Below are positions 43,446 through 54,967 of a stretch of DNA of 64,000 bases, piece after piece (the first letter of the stretch is position 1; each line of letters begins with the position of its first letter). Source of the stretch: Paracidobacterium acidisoli. GTDB lineage: Bacteria > Acidobacteriota > Terriglobia > Terriglobales > Acidobacteriaceae. A program made the translations under genes and the position numbers. The notes beneath the pieces were generated by a model, which did no database searches, was not told where the DNA came from, and saw only the letters and a program-made list of their open reading frames with translations. The stretch lies in assembly GCF_003428625.2 (NCBI RefSeq), contig NZ_QVQT02000001.1:248001-312000 (forward strand), written 5' to 3'.

Positions 43446-44486
43446 TCAGTGCGCCGGAATCTCTTCCGTCCGGCTCGACAGCGGCGGGTCCGCATCGAGA
43501 AACTCCACCGTCTTCGGTCCTATGCGCGCAGCGCACTGCCGCGGCGCAAGATGGCCGCAGCCGTCGAAGATCTCCAGCACCGACTGCGGAATCTCCCCGT
43601 GAATCGCCTCTCCGGCAGCCGGCGGAATCAGGTGGTCCTGCCTGCCCCATGCGATCAGCACCGGCATCTTCAGCACGCCCAGCTTTCCGTCCATCAGATC
43701 CTTCTGTGTCAGCATCGCATCCAGGCTGCGGCGTATCACCCATCCGTCTTTGCGCGACAGGCGCAGCACATCGCGCTCGATGAAGCCGGGAATCGAAGGA
43801 ACCGGCCCGGGATTCAGCAGCGCATTCAGCTCCGTCAGCTCCTGCGCCGTGCGCGGCACAAACAACCCCGGATCGAAGCTCAGGTTGAACCGCACGCCCG
43901 CGCTGTCATACAGCATCAGCCTGCGAATGCGCTGCGGCCGGTCGAGCGCCACCCGCATGGCAATCCATCCGCCCATCGACCAGCCGGCCAGGTCCACCTG
44001 ATCCAGATGCTGCGCATCCATGAACGCCTCGATCAGGTGCGCCTCTTCCGGAACCGAATACGTCGCATCGCCCGGCTTCTCCGACTGCCCGTAGCCCAGC
44101 AGATCCGGCGCATACACACGCCGGTGATCGCGCATCAGCTGCGGCATCAGATTGGCCCAGTCCTCTGAGCGTCCGCCCAGCCCGTGCACCAGAACCACCA
44201 GCGTACCCGATCCACCGGTGTAAGCCCCGCCCGTGTAGTAGTGAATGCGGCGCCCGTCGATCGCGACATACTCGCTGTGAATCCCTTTAAGCCGCAGTCC
44301 GATCGCGGTCATGCGAAACAGCACTTCCACCGGCCGCTGCCACACGTACACCAGCAGCGCCGCCGTGCACACCGCAAAGATCACAAGTGCGCGCCGGAAG
44401 AACCGCCACGGAAAGGTGTGAAAGGAGAGCCGCTCCCGCGTTCGCGCGGGCATCGTAACGATTTTTTCCTGCTCCGGTCTCTTCAT
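43446..44486 (-). CDS. Membrane-anchored alpha/beta hydrolase, 346 aa
   Basis: After a basic N-terminus and one membrane helix (about 33-50) comes an alpha/beta hydrolase domain. The oxyanion region is VLVHGLGG (98-105), the nucleophile S170 is in AGWSMGG, and the acid D284 (WGRQDH) and H312 (GCGHLAP) complete the triad. The lid region (about 190-260) is helical. The closest general type is the esterase/haloperoxidase-like family; no substrate can be named. It is anchored facing either the periplasm or the cytoplasm; by positive-inside reasoning the catalytic domain should be periplasmic. Confidence 0.85.
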   Translation of the reverse strand: MKRPEQEKIVTMPARTRERLSFHTFPWRFFRRALVIFAVCTAALLVYVWQRPVEVLFRMTAIGLRLKGIHSEYVAIDGRRIHYYTGGAYTGGSGTLVVLVHGLGGRSEDWANLMPQLMRDHRRVYAPDLLGYGQSEKPGDATYSVPEEAHLIEAFMDAQHLDQVDLAGWSMGGWIAMRVALDRPQRIRRLMLYDSAGVRFNLSFDPGLFVPRTAQELTELNALLNPGPVPSIPGFIERDVLRLSRKDGWVIRRSLDAMLTQKDLMDGKLGVLKMPVLIAWGRQDHLIPPAAGEAIHGEIPQSVLEIFDGCGHLAPRQCAARIGPKTVEFLDADPPLSSRTEEIPAH

Positions 44487-44507
44487 GCATCCGCGCCCTT
44501 CAGAAGC

Positions 44508-44939
44508 TCACCCGATCGTCTCCGCCATCTTCATCCCCTTCCGGATCACCTCCACCGTAAAGGGTGCGATCCCGTCCAGGTCATCCGGCCCGGCCCATCG
44601 CGCATCCGCGGCATCGGTGGCGCAGGCCAGCAACCCGCCCGTGACGCGGCACAGAAAATCTACCAGAACGTAGTGATAGCGAACCTGGCCCTTCGCGTCG
44701 GTCGAGATCCGGTCGAACACCTCGACCACGGCCAGCAGCTCAACCTCGAGGCCGGTCTCTTCCAGAACCTCGCGGCGAATCCCCTCTTCGAGCGTCTCGC
44801 CCAGCTCCAGCGCGCCTCCCGGCAGCGACCACTCGCCCTTCAGCGGCTCCTGTCCGCGCTCGATCACCAGCACCCGGCCATCCTGCACGATCACCGCGCC
44901 CACTCCGGCCACCGGGCGGTCCGGATACTCGCGGCGCAT
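44508..44939 (-). CDS. NUDIX hydrolase, 143 aa
   Basis: The complete Nudix box is present: G42, E48, R56, E57, E60, E61 and G63 in the pattern Gx5Ex7REUxEExGU. Flanking VAGVGAVIVQDGRVLVIERG and the tail DARWAGPDDL are typical of the ADP-ribose pyrophosphatase/MutT-like group. The substrate cannot be predicted. The start shares two bases with the stop of the nitroreductase gene upstream (TGATG), so the two are probably co-translated. Confidence 0.92.
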   Translation of the reverse strand: MRREYPDRPVAGVGAVIVQDGRVLVIERGQEPLKGEWSLPGGALELGETLEEGIRREVLEETGLEVELLAVVEVFDRISTDAKGQVRYHYVLVDFLCRVTGGLLACATDAADARWAGPDDLDGIAPFTVEVIRKGMKMAETIG

Positions 44940-45589
44940 CAGAACCGGAGCGGCTTGCCGTATTCGCCGTCGAAAACCGTGCGGGCCATGCTGAACCGGC
45001 CGCCGTTGAACTTCTCCTGCCCCTTCAGGTGCCCGATCGCCAGCAGCGCGACGACCTGATAACTCAGCGGCAGCTTCAGCACCTCGGCCACCTTGTCCGC
45101 CTCAAAGCCCTCCATCGGAGCCGTATCGTAGCCCAGCACCTCGGCCATCAGCATCATGGTGGTAAAGGCCAGCATCACCTGCTTGTTCAGCCATGCCGGC
45201 AGGTTTGGATGATTCCCCAGATACTCCGGAATCGTCATCGCCGCCTGCTCCGCGTAATTCTCCGTCATGCCGCCCTCGCGGCCCAGCCGCAGCATCTCTT
45301 CCAGATCGCCGCTGCGCCATCCGTCCGCATCCCCGCAGGCCACAATCACCATCGGAGCCTCTTCGATCTTGGCCTGGTTAAAGCTCGCCCCCCGCAGGCG
45401 CCGCCGCTGCTCCGGCGTGCTCACCACAACAAAGCGCCACGGCTGCATGTTGTAGCCGCTCGGAGCATGCAGCCCCGCCTCCAGAATCTTCTTCAGGTCC
45501 GTCGCCGGAACCGGAACACCATCGAAGCTCGGTGTCGCGCGCCGCTGTTCAATTGCCTGGGTAAGTGTCTTTTCAACGAGATTGGCCAT
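44939..45589 (-). CDS. Nitroreductase family protein, 216 aa
   Basis: This is an FMN-dependent oxidoreductase fold: the N-terminal IEQRRATPSFDGVPV, with phosphate-binding Arg pair, then LEAGLHAPSGYNMQPWRFVVV, which contains the FMN contacts S and N. In the C-terminal half VALLAIGHLKGQEK is the second FMN-binding region. It is a typical homodimeric nitroreductase length. The frame is open far upstream, but the ATG at 45589 starts the conserved part. The nudix gene overlaps its stop. Confidence 0.9.
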   Translation of the reverse strand: MANLVEKTLTQAIEQRRATPSFDGVPVPATDLKKILEAGLHAPSGYNMQPWRFVVVSTPEQRRRLRGASFNQAKIEEAPMVIVACGDADGWRSGDLEEMLRLGREGGMTENYAEQAAMTIPEYLGNHPNLPAWLNKQVMLAFTTMMLMAEVLGYDTAPMEGFEADKVAEVLKLPLSYQVVALLAIGHLKGQEKFNGGRFSMARTVFDGEYGKPLRF

Positions 45590-45678
45590 CAGGAAATATC
45601 CCTCACTGTCCTGGTCTTTCGTGCTTCGGATACATCGTCCAAAGCTGGTTGAATTGTGCAGAGCCTGACCGGGGCAGG

Positions 45679-46683
45679 TCAGGAGATCTGATCCATAGGC
45701 AGTTCCAGTGCAAAGGGGTGCTGCCCGTCCACCGCGGCATACACCCACAATCCGTGAAAAGCCTGGCGCAGCTCGGGGTGCTGCTCCAGCATGGCCTTCA
45801 TAACCATCACCACCTGGGCGCGCGCCGCCACGGGATCGGTCGCGCCTGCCGCCTTGTAGGTGATCACCAGATCCAGACCGCCCAGCGATCCGTCCGTAGT
45901 GATGTTTGTGATGCTGAAACTCTGCCCTCCGGCCTTCAGCTCCATCGGGTCCTGCCCCGGCAGCTCCTCCGGATGCACCGCCTGAGCCTCGCGGCGCAGC
46001 TTGTCGAGGTTGGGGCTGGAGAGAAAATCCACCGGAGCCAGCAGCGGCGTCGCCGTCTGGTAATAGAACCAGGCATTCCAGTTCTGCTTCTTCTTCGCGT
46101 AATCGCGCGCCGCCCGCCAGTACCACAGGCCGTCATGCCCCGCGGCCAGCAGCGGACGCACAAAAAAGCCGGCCAGCTTCCAGGAGCTGCTGCCGGCCGG
46201 ATCATTTTCGAGCACCATCGAAAGCTGCTGCGGCTGGTCCACGCCCGTCGCGTGCACCAGAACGAATCCATAATTTCCAGGAGGAAGCTGCGGAATCGAA
46301 AAAGTGACCGTCATCTGCGAACCCGGCAGCGCGCAGAAAAACTGCGTATCCTCGGTCGACCTCAGATCCGTGGCATTCAGCAGATAAAGCGCATTCACTG
46401 TTACCAACGCGTGCTCGATCTCCGGATGAACCGTCTGGATCGTCGCGGCAATCCCGTCAAACTGCGACGCCACCGGAGCGATCGTGACCGCCCGCACCGC
46501 CGCCGCGTTGCCCGCCTGCATATCGGCGGCAATCCGCCGCGCCGCCTGCGCCAGCGCCCCGCGCTGCACATCGGTCATCTGCGATTCCGTCACGCACGAC
46601 ACCGCCCACGCCGGGGCGGAGATTAAAAGCAGCAATATCAGCCCGCTAACGCAGCGGATGGCGGAACGGCAGCCTGGCATCAT
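45679..46683 (-). CDS. Secreted protein of unknown function, about 334 aa
   Basis: I do not recognise a named family. A signal peptide is clear (SGLILLLLISAPAWAVSC, cleavage near residue 27), followed by a C-terminal-rich soluble chain. The N-terminal half includes a mixed alpha/beta part with the stretch PQLPPGNYGFVLVHATG and a WYWRAARDYAKKKQNWNAWFYYQTA helix-rich segment; the last third (FSITNITTDGSLGGLDLVITYKA) looks like a beta domain. No catalytic motif was found. The start may be the ATG at 46683 or 46680; a TTG at 46692 also opens the frame. It is divergent from the STN-like protein gene. Confidence 0.65.
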   Translation of the reverse strand: MMPGCRSAIRCVSGLILLLLISAPAWAVSCVTESQMTDVQRGALAQAARRIAADMQAGNAAAVRAVTIAPVASQFDGIAATIQTVHPEIEHALVTVNALYLLNATDLRSTEDTQFFCALPGSQMTVTFSIPQLPPGNYGFVLVHATGVDQPQQLSMVLENDPAGSSSWKLAGFFVRPLLAAGHDGLWYWRAARDYAKKKQNWNAWFYYQTATPLLAPVDFLSSPNLDKLRREAQAVHPEELPGQDPMELKAGGQSFSITNITTDGSLGGLDLVITYKAAGATDPVAARAQVVMVMKAMLEQHPELRQAFHGLWVYAAVDGQHPFALELPMDQIS

Positions 46684-46794
46684 GCAACGCAAATTCTACC
46701 TTCGGCAAAGATATTCCTGAGCGAATCTGAATCACTGCTAGTCTAGTACACAGAGGGCGATACACGTCCCGGGTAATGCCCGCCCGTCTCCTCC

Positions 46795-47583
46795 ATGCTG
46801 AAGAGCTTCCATTCCGCAACGTGCCTCTCAACGGCAGTTCTTCTTCTGGCAACAGCGCCTTTTTGCGCAGCCCAGGTCATGCAGCCCCCCGGAACCCTGC
46901 CCAACGGCCGCCGCGTCGCTGTGCCGCCGCAGTTTTACAGGCAGCAGCAGCCCGGCCCTTCGCAGCAGATCCGTCCCGGCCAGCCTCCCGCGCCGTCGGC
47001 AGCGCCCTCATCGTCTCAGGGATCGCCAGCGTCGTCCCAGCCCGTTCCGGCACCGGCCGCCGCGCCTGGCCATGCTCCCTCGCTTTCAGACAAGCCCGCT
47101 CAGCCCGCCCAGGTTCACCTGACCTCGGGAGATCTTTCCGTCCAGGCCGATAACTCCAGCCTCGTCCAGATCCTGCACGACGTCTCCTCCTCGACCGGCA
47201 TGACCGTCGACGGACTCGGCAAAGACCAGCGCGTCTTCGGCAGCTATGGCCCGGCAAAGACCAGCGACGTGCTCTCCGCGCTGCTTGAAGACTCCGGATA
47301 CAACGTCATGATGGTCGGCGCCACCTCAGGCGGCGCGCCCCGTCAGCTCTTCCTCACGCCCCGCAATGCCTCCACGCCGGCCGCCGGTGCTCCTCAGCCT
47401 CGTCCTGCACAGGACGAGGCCGAAGACGACGCACCCACTCCCGAGCCGCCGCCGCCCATGCAGTCGCCCGACCAGCCCGAGGTGCGCACGCCGCAGCAGA
47501 TGCTGCAGCAGTTGCAGCGCATGCGTCAGCAGCGCCAGCAGGATGAGCAGCAGGAGCCGCAGCAACCGCCTCAGCAGCAGTAA
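46795..47583 (+). CDS. Secreted STN/secretin-N0-like domain protein with Gln-rich tail, 262 aa
   Basis: After the signal peptide (residues 1-26, cut after FCAAQ) comes a Pro/Gln/Ser-rich linker to about residue 105. Then a short domain (about 106-175) reads LTSGDLSVQADNSSLVQILHDVSSSTGMTVDG in two parts, followed by VFGSYGPAKTSDVLSALLEDSGYNVMMVG. This is the pattern of the STN or secretin N0 domain found at the start of TonB receptors and secretins, here standing alone. The last 60 residues are Glu/Pro/Gln-rich (runs such as QQQ). No receptor or secretin is fused or adjacent. It is probably periplasmic, with a scaffold role. Confidence 0.72.
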   Translation: MLKSFHSATCLSTAVLLLATAPFCAAQVMQPPGTLPNGRRVAVPPQFYRQQQPGPSQQIRPGQPPAPSAAPSSSQGSPASSQPVPAPAAAPGHAPSLSDKPAQPAQVHLTSGDLSVQADNSSLVQILHDVSSSTGMTVDGLGKDQRVFGSYGPAKTSDVLSALLEDSGYNVMMVGATSGGAPRQLFLTPRNASTPAAGAPQPRPAQDEAEDDAPTPEPPPPMQSPDQPEVRTPQQMLQQLQRMRQQRQQDEQQEPQQPPQQQ

Positions 47584-47721
47584 GCGCATACGCCTGCATC
47601 AGCACACTCCCTGCAGCGAAGACGCGTCCGCCCTCGCCTGAGGAGCGGGCTCAAAATATGAAAATAGCTTAAAAAACGAAATTCCCTCGCCGAAGGCGGC
47701 TCTGAAGCGAGAGAAACAGGC

Positions 47722-47901
47722 TCAGGCCTGAGAGGTGTGAACGATCTGTGTCTTGGCCGGTGCTTCCGCGGCCACCGAGCGAGCGTGCATGCGAAGCGCG
47801 GCGAAGGCAGCGCGGCACATGGCATAGGCCATCAGCACCCCCAGCGCGAGCGCGGCGAGACCTGCGCATACCAGCATCAGTAAATTGATTGCGTCCTGCA
47901 T
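47722..47901 (-). CDS. Small single-membrane-helix protein, 59 aa
   Basis: A short open frame starting ATG at 47901 encodes a hydrophobic N-terminal helix of about 25 residues ([19 protein letters not shown] and on to about residue 34) and a polar C-terminus ending in SQA. The composition is far from what antisense noise gives, because the helix has no charge for about 25 residues. The ribosome-binding site is weak: AGGA lies directly before the ATG. It is not a recognised family. It lies alone between the STN-like gene and uvrA and may be missed by annotation because of its size. Confidence 0.5.
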   Translation of the reverse strand: MQDAINLLMLVCAGLAALALGVLMAYAMCRAAFAALRMHARSVAAEAPAKTQIVHTSQA

Positions 47902-48018
47902 TCCTGAATTCGTTTCCGCCTGGCCCTGCCCGGCTGTCTTCTTACCCTGGATCTCTGTGTCTGCAGAAATTTAAGCCTGCAAACTCTTCAGATGCATTCT
48001 CGCAGAGATACACATGCG

Positions 48019-48048
48019 TTGACCCTTGTTTCTGTTGCCAAATAAGAT
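48019..48048 (+). promoter_or_regulatory. Candidate promoter of uvrA
   Basis: TTGACC (48019-48024) and TAAGAT (48043-48048) are separated by 18 bases, which gives a leader of about 100 bases before the uvrA ATG. No LexA box of a known type was recognised. Confidence 0.5.
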
Positions 48049-48152
48049 ACCTAAAGGGGTTCTGTGTCCCAATTCTAACCAGTACTTCCCGATTCAAAAC
48101 CGGAATCCGAATCTGCCTTCTGGATTTTCTGGTTTTTTCGCACAAACGTAAC

Positions 48153-51079
<2,927 letters not shown>

Positions 51080-51083
<4 letters not shown>

Positions 51084-52003
51084 ACGAAGACGATCTCTCC
51101 GGGCAGCCGGAGCTCCTGCATCAGCCCGCTCCTCTGTCTTTGCCCGATTACGAGCCGCCGCAGTACAGAGAAATTCCCGTCCCCGCACCGCCGCCGCTCA
51201 TTCCGAACATCGGCCACGCGATCTTCTTCTTCCTGCTCGCCGTTCCTGCTTTTGTCGGTGGAGAAGTCCTCAGCGCCTTCCTGCTGCGTCTGGTCCTGCA
51301 TCCCGCCGGACGCTCCGCCAGCCTGCGTTCCATCTTTCTGCTCATGCAGAGCGACGTGCGCTACAGCATGCCCACGCAGGCCATCATCTACGGCATGCTC
51401 ATCCTCTTCGCCGCGCCGGTCTTCTCACTTCTCTGGCACCGCTCTTTTGTCGAAGGCATTCACTGGAACAGCGAAATCGCCGGACGCCGCTTCTTCTGGC
51501 TCATCGCTCTCGGTCTTGGCGTCGGCTTCGGCATCTCGCTGCTCGGCAACTATCTGCCTATGCCGAAAAATCCGCCCATCATGGCCGAGATGATCAAGAC
51601 GCCCCTCGGCGCATGGATGATGCTCATCTTCGGCATCTTCATCGCTCCGCCCATCGAGGAGCTCGCCTTCCGCGGCTTTCTGCTGCCCGCGCTGGTCAAT
51701 GTCTTCCGCTGGCTGGCACGCCGCGACGATATCGGCGACTCCACCGTAAAGTGGCTCGGCATCCCCGCCTCCATCGTGCTGACATCAATCCCCTTCGCTC
51801 TGCTGCATGCGCCGCAGGTATCCGACTCCTGGGGACCGCTGGCGCTCATCGGCGCCGTCAGCATCGTGCTTTGCGTCGTGCGTCTCGCTATGAGCTCCGT
51901 CGCCGCCAGCTCCGTCGTCCACGCCGCCTACAACTTCACCCTCTTCGCCGGCATCCTCGTCGAAACCGGCGGCTTCCGCCATCTTGAAAAGCTGACGATG
52001 TAG
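51080..52003 (+). CDS. CPBP-family intramembrane metalloprotease, 307 aa
   Basis: About seven membrane helices follow a 40-residue Pro-rich cytoplasmic tail. The three motifs of the CAAX-protease/bacteriocin-processing family are present: E193-E194 with R198 in [10 protein letters not shown]243 in PFALLHAPQ, and H281 with N285 in SVVHAAYN. Zn-binding and catalysis are inferred from the family. Bacterial members are often self-immunity or protein-processing proteases; the substrate here is unknown. It starts within the uvrA end (4-base overlap), so it is translated with uvrA. Confidence 0.9.
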
Positions 52004-52009
52004 CCTCTC

Positions 52010-52510
52010 TCATCCGAGAGGCTGGTCATCCGCCGACGGCCCATAGACGCCCGGCACCGGCACATCCAGCAGACGCAGATACACGCTCAGCTGCCCGCGA
52101 TGATGAATCAGATGATCCATCACGATGGTGCGCAGCGCCATCCCCCGCGGCATCGCCATCATCACGCGCTCGCCCAGCCGGATCGACCACTCCGCCTTCA
52201 GCTGCTCTTCCGTCAGGCCCGGAATCAGCTCCTGCGCCCTCGCGGCGCTGCTCTCGAACTTCTCCAGCATCTCGGTCTTGGTCGCCGCCTGATAGGGCGC
52301 AAACCCCGGCTGCCGCACCAGCGTCTCCAGCTCCACCACCTGCACCGCGCGGTTCGGAAGATCCGACACATGCGACGCCAGCCTGCCCAGCATCATCGAC
52401 CGCTCATGCGGCCTCCATCCCCACTGCTCTTCCGGAACCCGCTCCAGCATCCTGCGCGTCGCGCCCATCTCACGGTCAAACTCTTTGACGAAAACTTCGA
52501 GGAAGTCCAT
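52010..52510 (-). CDS. DinB-family protein, 166 aa
   Basis: This is a four-helix bundle of the DinB/YfiT metal-binding type. The metal-binding histidines are in LASHVSDLPN (helix 2) and LIHHRGQLSVYLR (helix 4), with PEEQWGWRPHERSMMLG before the first. DinB proteins of this type are often thiol-dependent transferases, using for example bacillithiol or mycothiol, or DNA-damage-induced proteins; the reaction here is unknown. It is convergent with the CPBP gene. Confidence 0.88.
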   Translation of the reverse strand: MDFLEVFVKEFDREMGATRRMLERVPEEQWGWRPHERSMMLGRLASHVSDLPNRAVQVVELETLVRQPGFAPYQAATKTEMLEKFESSAARAQELIPGLTEEQLKAEWSIRLGERVMMAMPRGMALRTIVMDHLIHHRGQLSVYLRLLDVPVPGVYGPSADDQPLG

Positions 52511-52609
52511 ATGAGCGGCAGCATACCACGGCTGTTACCCCCGCTTTGCCGCGTCAGGCAACTGCAGCGGTGCTTCCCGCGCTCAGAACCTGCAGGTGCT
52601 TTTTCGGCC

Positions 52610-52682
52610 GTGGGTCACTTTGAATGATTTTGGGAAGGGCACGGCTTCAGCCGCTGAGGAATGGTTTGTCTTTTCACATCTC
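52610..52682. repeat. Shortened copy of the two-palindrome repeat element
   Basis: It has the left flank (GTGGGTCACTTTGAATGATT) and TTGGGAAGGGCACGG, then a single hybrid palindrome whose first half is palindrome 1 (GGGCACGGCTTCAGCCG) and whose second half is palindrome 2 (CTGAGGAATGGTTTGTC). It then has the right flank. It fits a deletion between the shared GGCTTCAGCCG cores of the full element. Confidence 0.82.
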
Positions 52683-52769
52683 AAACGGGTCCACAACCCT
52701 TTTTTCGGGAGCTATCCTGTCTTCGAAGTTGTCGGAGATAATTCTGAAGTTTGCTATCGGAGGTAATCC

Positions 52770-53048
52770 GTGAATTCCATGCGCTGGAAAGACATGGCTG
52801 CAATGCTGCTCATCGGAGACGGTGTCATGGCGATGCTTTGCCCGCACCGTGACACAAGCGTCTGGAAGATGGGCCCGCCCGAGTGGAACAGCCTCATGAA
52901 GTATCTCGATGACCGCCCCGCCCTCACCCGTCTCGTCGGAGCCGTGCAGGTTGCCGCCACCGTCGCCTGGGTGCTCAACGGCCCCTGCCCCGAAGGCCCG
53001 CAGAGGGAAAGCCGTCATAAGGACGATTCCGCCGCAGCCGCCGTCTGA
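52770..53048 (+). CDS. Conserved-looking hypothetical protein, 92 aa
   Basis: I do not recognise this family. It is a small protein with a short hydrophobic segment near residues 8-22 (DMAAMLLIGDGVMAML), a WKMGPPEWN stretch, a second hydrophobic helix (LTRLVGAVQVAATVAWVLN) and a polar tail. Two membrane helices are likely. GTG at 52770 is preferred because GGAGGT lies 5 bases upstream; the ATG at 52779 is the alternative. It follows the shortened repeat copy and precedes pyrE. Confidence 0.6.
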   Translation: MNSMRWKDMAAMLLIGDGVMAMLCPHRDTSVWKMGPPEWNSLMKYLDDRPALTRLVGAVQVAATVAWVLNGPCPEGPQRESRHKDDSAAAAV

Positions 53049-53085
53049 TTATTCACGCTTCTCTGCAGTCATGCTGACAGGGCGC

Positions 53086-53111
53086 CCCATGTCCGGATCT
53101 TCGGACATGGG
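53086..53111. repeat. CCGGATCTTCGG hairpin, copy 2, upstream of pyrE
   Basis: It has a 10-bp stem (CCCATGTCCG with CGGACATGGG) and the loop GATCTT, identical to copy 1 at 38649 apart from one compensatory base pair. No T-tract follows, so a role as a terminator is uncertain. Confidence 0.8.
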
Positions 53112-53206
53112 CTCTCTGCCTTCATCTCAGCCAATCCCAATCGCTCCCGCGTGCGAAAATTGCACTTGCACCGTCTTTGCAGAAATCACAGGACTCAGCC
53201 AGCTTC

Positions 53207-53809
53207 ATGACCACCACTCATCGCGCCGCTCTGCTTCATCTCCTCGCTCGCATCTCCTTCCGCCTCGGCGACTTCACACTCTCCTCCGGAGCAAAGAGCG
53301 ACTACTACATCGACTGCCGCACCACCACGCTGCACGCCGAAGGCGGACGCCTCACCGGCCTCGCCATCCTCGACCTGCTGCATGAGCATCACCTGAAGCC
53401 CGCCGCCGTCGGCGGCCTCACCCTCGGCGCCGATCCGGTCGTCTCCGCCGTCTCCATCGCCAGCGCCTGGCAGGCGCAGCAGCACGCGGCCGCACCGCTC
53501 ATACACGGCTTCCTCGTCCGCAAAGCCGAAAAGACCCACGGCACCGGCCGCCGCATCGAAGGCTTTCTGGAAAAGGATGCGCCCGTGCTCATCGTCGACG
53601 ATGTCTGCACCACCGGCGCCTCCACCATCAACGCCATCGAAGCCGCCCGCGAAGCCGGCATGAACGTCATCGCCGCCATCTGCCTCGTCGAGCGCGAAGA
53701 AGCCAAAGGACGCGCCGCTCTCGAAAAGGCCTGCGGCGATGCTCCCTTTCTCAGCCTCTTCACCTCGGCCGACGTGCGCGCCGAGCACGTCCGCCATCTC
53801 GCTCTCTGA
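53207..53809 (+). CDS. pyrE: Orotate phosphoribosyltransferase, 200 aa
   Basis: PyrE joins orotate to PRPP to form OMP in pyrimidine synthesis. Features: GDFTLSSGAKSDYYIDCRTTTL for orotate binding, GGLTLGADPVVSAV, and the PRPP-binding signature VLIVDDVCTTGAST. The length matches the bacterial enzyme. The ATG at 53207 is preferred; a TTG 30 bases upstream would also open the frame. No other pyr genes are adjacent. Confidence 0.93.
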   Translation: MTTTHRAALLHLLARISFRLGDFTLSSGAKSDYYIDCRTTTLHAEGGRLTGLAILDLLHEHHLKPAAVGGLTLGADPVVSAVSIASAWQAQQHAAAPLIHGFLVRKAEKTHGTGRRIEGFLEKDAPVLIVDDVCTTGASTINAIEAAREAGMNVIAAICLVEREEAKGRAALEKACGDAPFLSLFTSADVRAEHVRHLAL

Positions 53810-53840
53810 GCCGCCCCGCGCTTCCCCACAAAAATAAAAA

Positions 53841-53866
53841 GAGGACGCAGTGTTTGCTGCGTCCTC
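53841..53866 (-). terminator. Terminator of the OmpA-like lipoprotein gene
   Basis: It has a 10-bp perfect stem (GAGGACGCAG with CTGCGTCCTC) and a 6-base loop. On the minus strand it is followed by TTTTTATTTTTG. It stands about 60 bases beyond the stop codon at 53926 and may also stop transcription from pyrE. Confidence 0.85.
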
Positions 53867-53925
53867 CGATAGTGCAGGCTTTCACCTGCAGGTTGGTCTG
53901 GGGGTTGAGGGTTTGGGGGTAGGCG

Positions 53926-54693
53926 TTACTCCGACGCGCTGCTGCCGTTGCCGCTGCCCGCAATACTGCCGGTCTGCGCAGGCGCCGGCGTCGCGCTCTG
54001 ATCGTTGCTCAGAAGCTGAATGGTGACGCGGCGGTTCTTCTTCCGGCCCGCTGCCGTGCTGTTCGAAGCCACTTCCTGATCCTTGCCGATGCCGATCAGA
54101 TAGAACTTGTGCGCCGGCACGTTGTACTTCGCCGCCAGATACTGCACCACCGCCTGCGCGCGGCGCTGGCTCAGATCGTAGTTGTATTCCTTCGATCCCG
54201 TGGAATCTGTTCCGCCCGTCACTTCGAGGATGTAGCTCTTCGTGTTGGTCATCTGTGAGGCAAACTCGTCGAGCTGCGCCTTGTCCGTTTTGGTCAGATC
54301 GGCCTTGTCGAAGCCGAAATTCACCGAAGCATCCGCGACTGACTTGTAGCTGTCCAGGTTTGAAATCACGCTGGCCAGTGAATCGGCGCGGTTCACCGCT
54401 TCCTGTGCCGACTGCTGCGCCTGGCTTGCGGACTGGTTGGCGCTCTGCGCCGACTGCTGCGCCTGGTTGGCTGCGCCCTGCGCCTGCTGGATACCGGCCT
54501 GGGCGCGCTGATCCACATCGTGGATATTGCGGTTGTTCGTCGCTGTCGCGTCGTCCAGTTCGTTGGTTTGCTGAATAATGGGCGCCGTCTGGCTGCGAAC
54601 ATAGTTCTTGGTCGTGCAGCCGCTGGCCAGCAGCAGCGAAAATGCCCCAAGCGCCGATACAGCCTGCAATCCTGTTCTTGCCATTCGAGTCAT
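53926..54693 (-). CDS. OmpA-family (Pal-like) lipoprotein, 255 aa
   Basis: It begins with a lipoprotein signal with lipobox LLASGC; Cys26 is the predicted lipidated residue. Residues about 50-115 form a helical, Gln/Ala/Ser-rich coiled coil of heptad character (QSAQSANQSASQAQQSAQ). The C-terminal 120 residues are an OmpA-like peptidoglycan-binding domain: VNFGFDKADLT, EVTGGTDSTGSKEYNYDLSQRRAQAVVQYL in two parts, and the final RKKNRRVTIQL. It resembles Pal of the Tol-Pal system, but with a long coiled coil and no tol genes nearby. The ATG at 54693 has CGGAG 8 bases upstream. Confidence 0.88.
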   Translation of the reverse strand: MTRMARTGLQAVSALGAFSLLLASGCTTKNYVRSQTAPIIQQTNELDDATATNNRNIHDVDQRAQAGIQQAQGAANQAQQSAQSANQSASQAQQSAQEAVNRADSLASVISNLDSYKSVADASVNFGFDKADLTKTDKAQLDEFASQMTNTKSYILEVTGGTDSTGSKEYNYDLSQRRAQAVVQYLAAKYNVPAHKFYLIGIGKDQEVASNSTAAGRKKNRRVTIQLLSNDQSATPAPAQTGSIAGSGNGSSASE

Positions 54694-54967
54694 TCGGGAT
54701 ACTCCGTATCTCTGTATTTGGTTCTTTCTGCTGGAGAGCTCGCCGCAGCCTGCACGCCTCATCTCCCCGTACACCTCCTGCAGGTGCAAGCCCCCTGCCA
54801 AACGCCGCGGTTCACTGCAAATTCATTGAATTACGTTACTTGCGCGTAAACGGAGGATTGCAGCACGACGCTCGCCGCCCCCAAATCGAGTATTTTTTAC
54901 GCGATCCTCTCCATCGCACCCTCCACAGTTACCGGCGAAGAAACGGCTAAACTGGTAAAGAGCCGCA

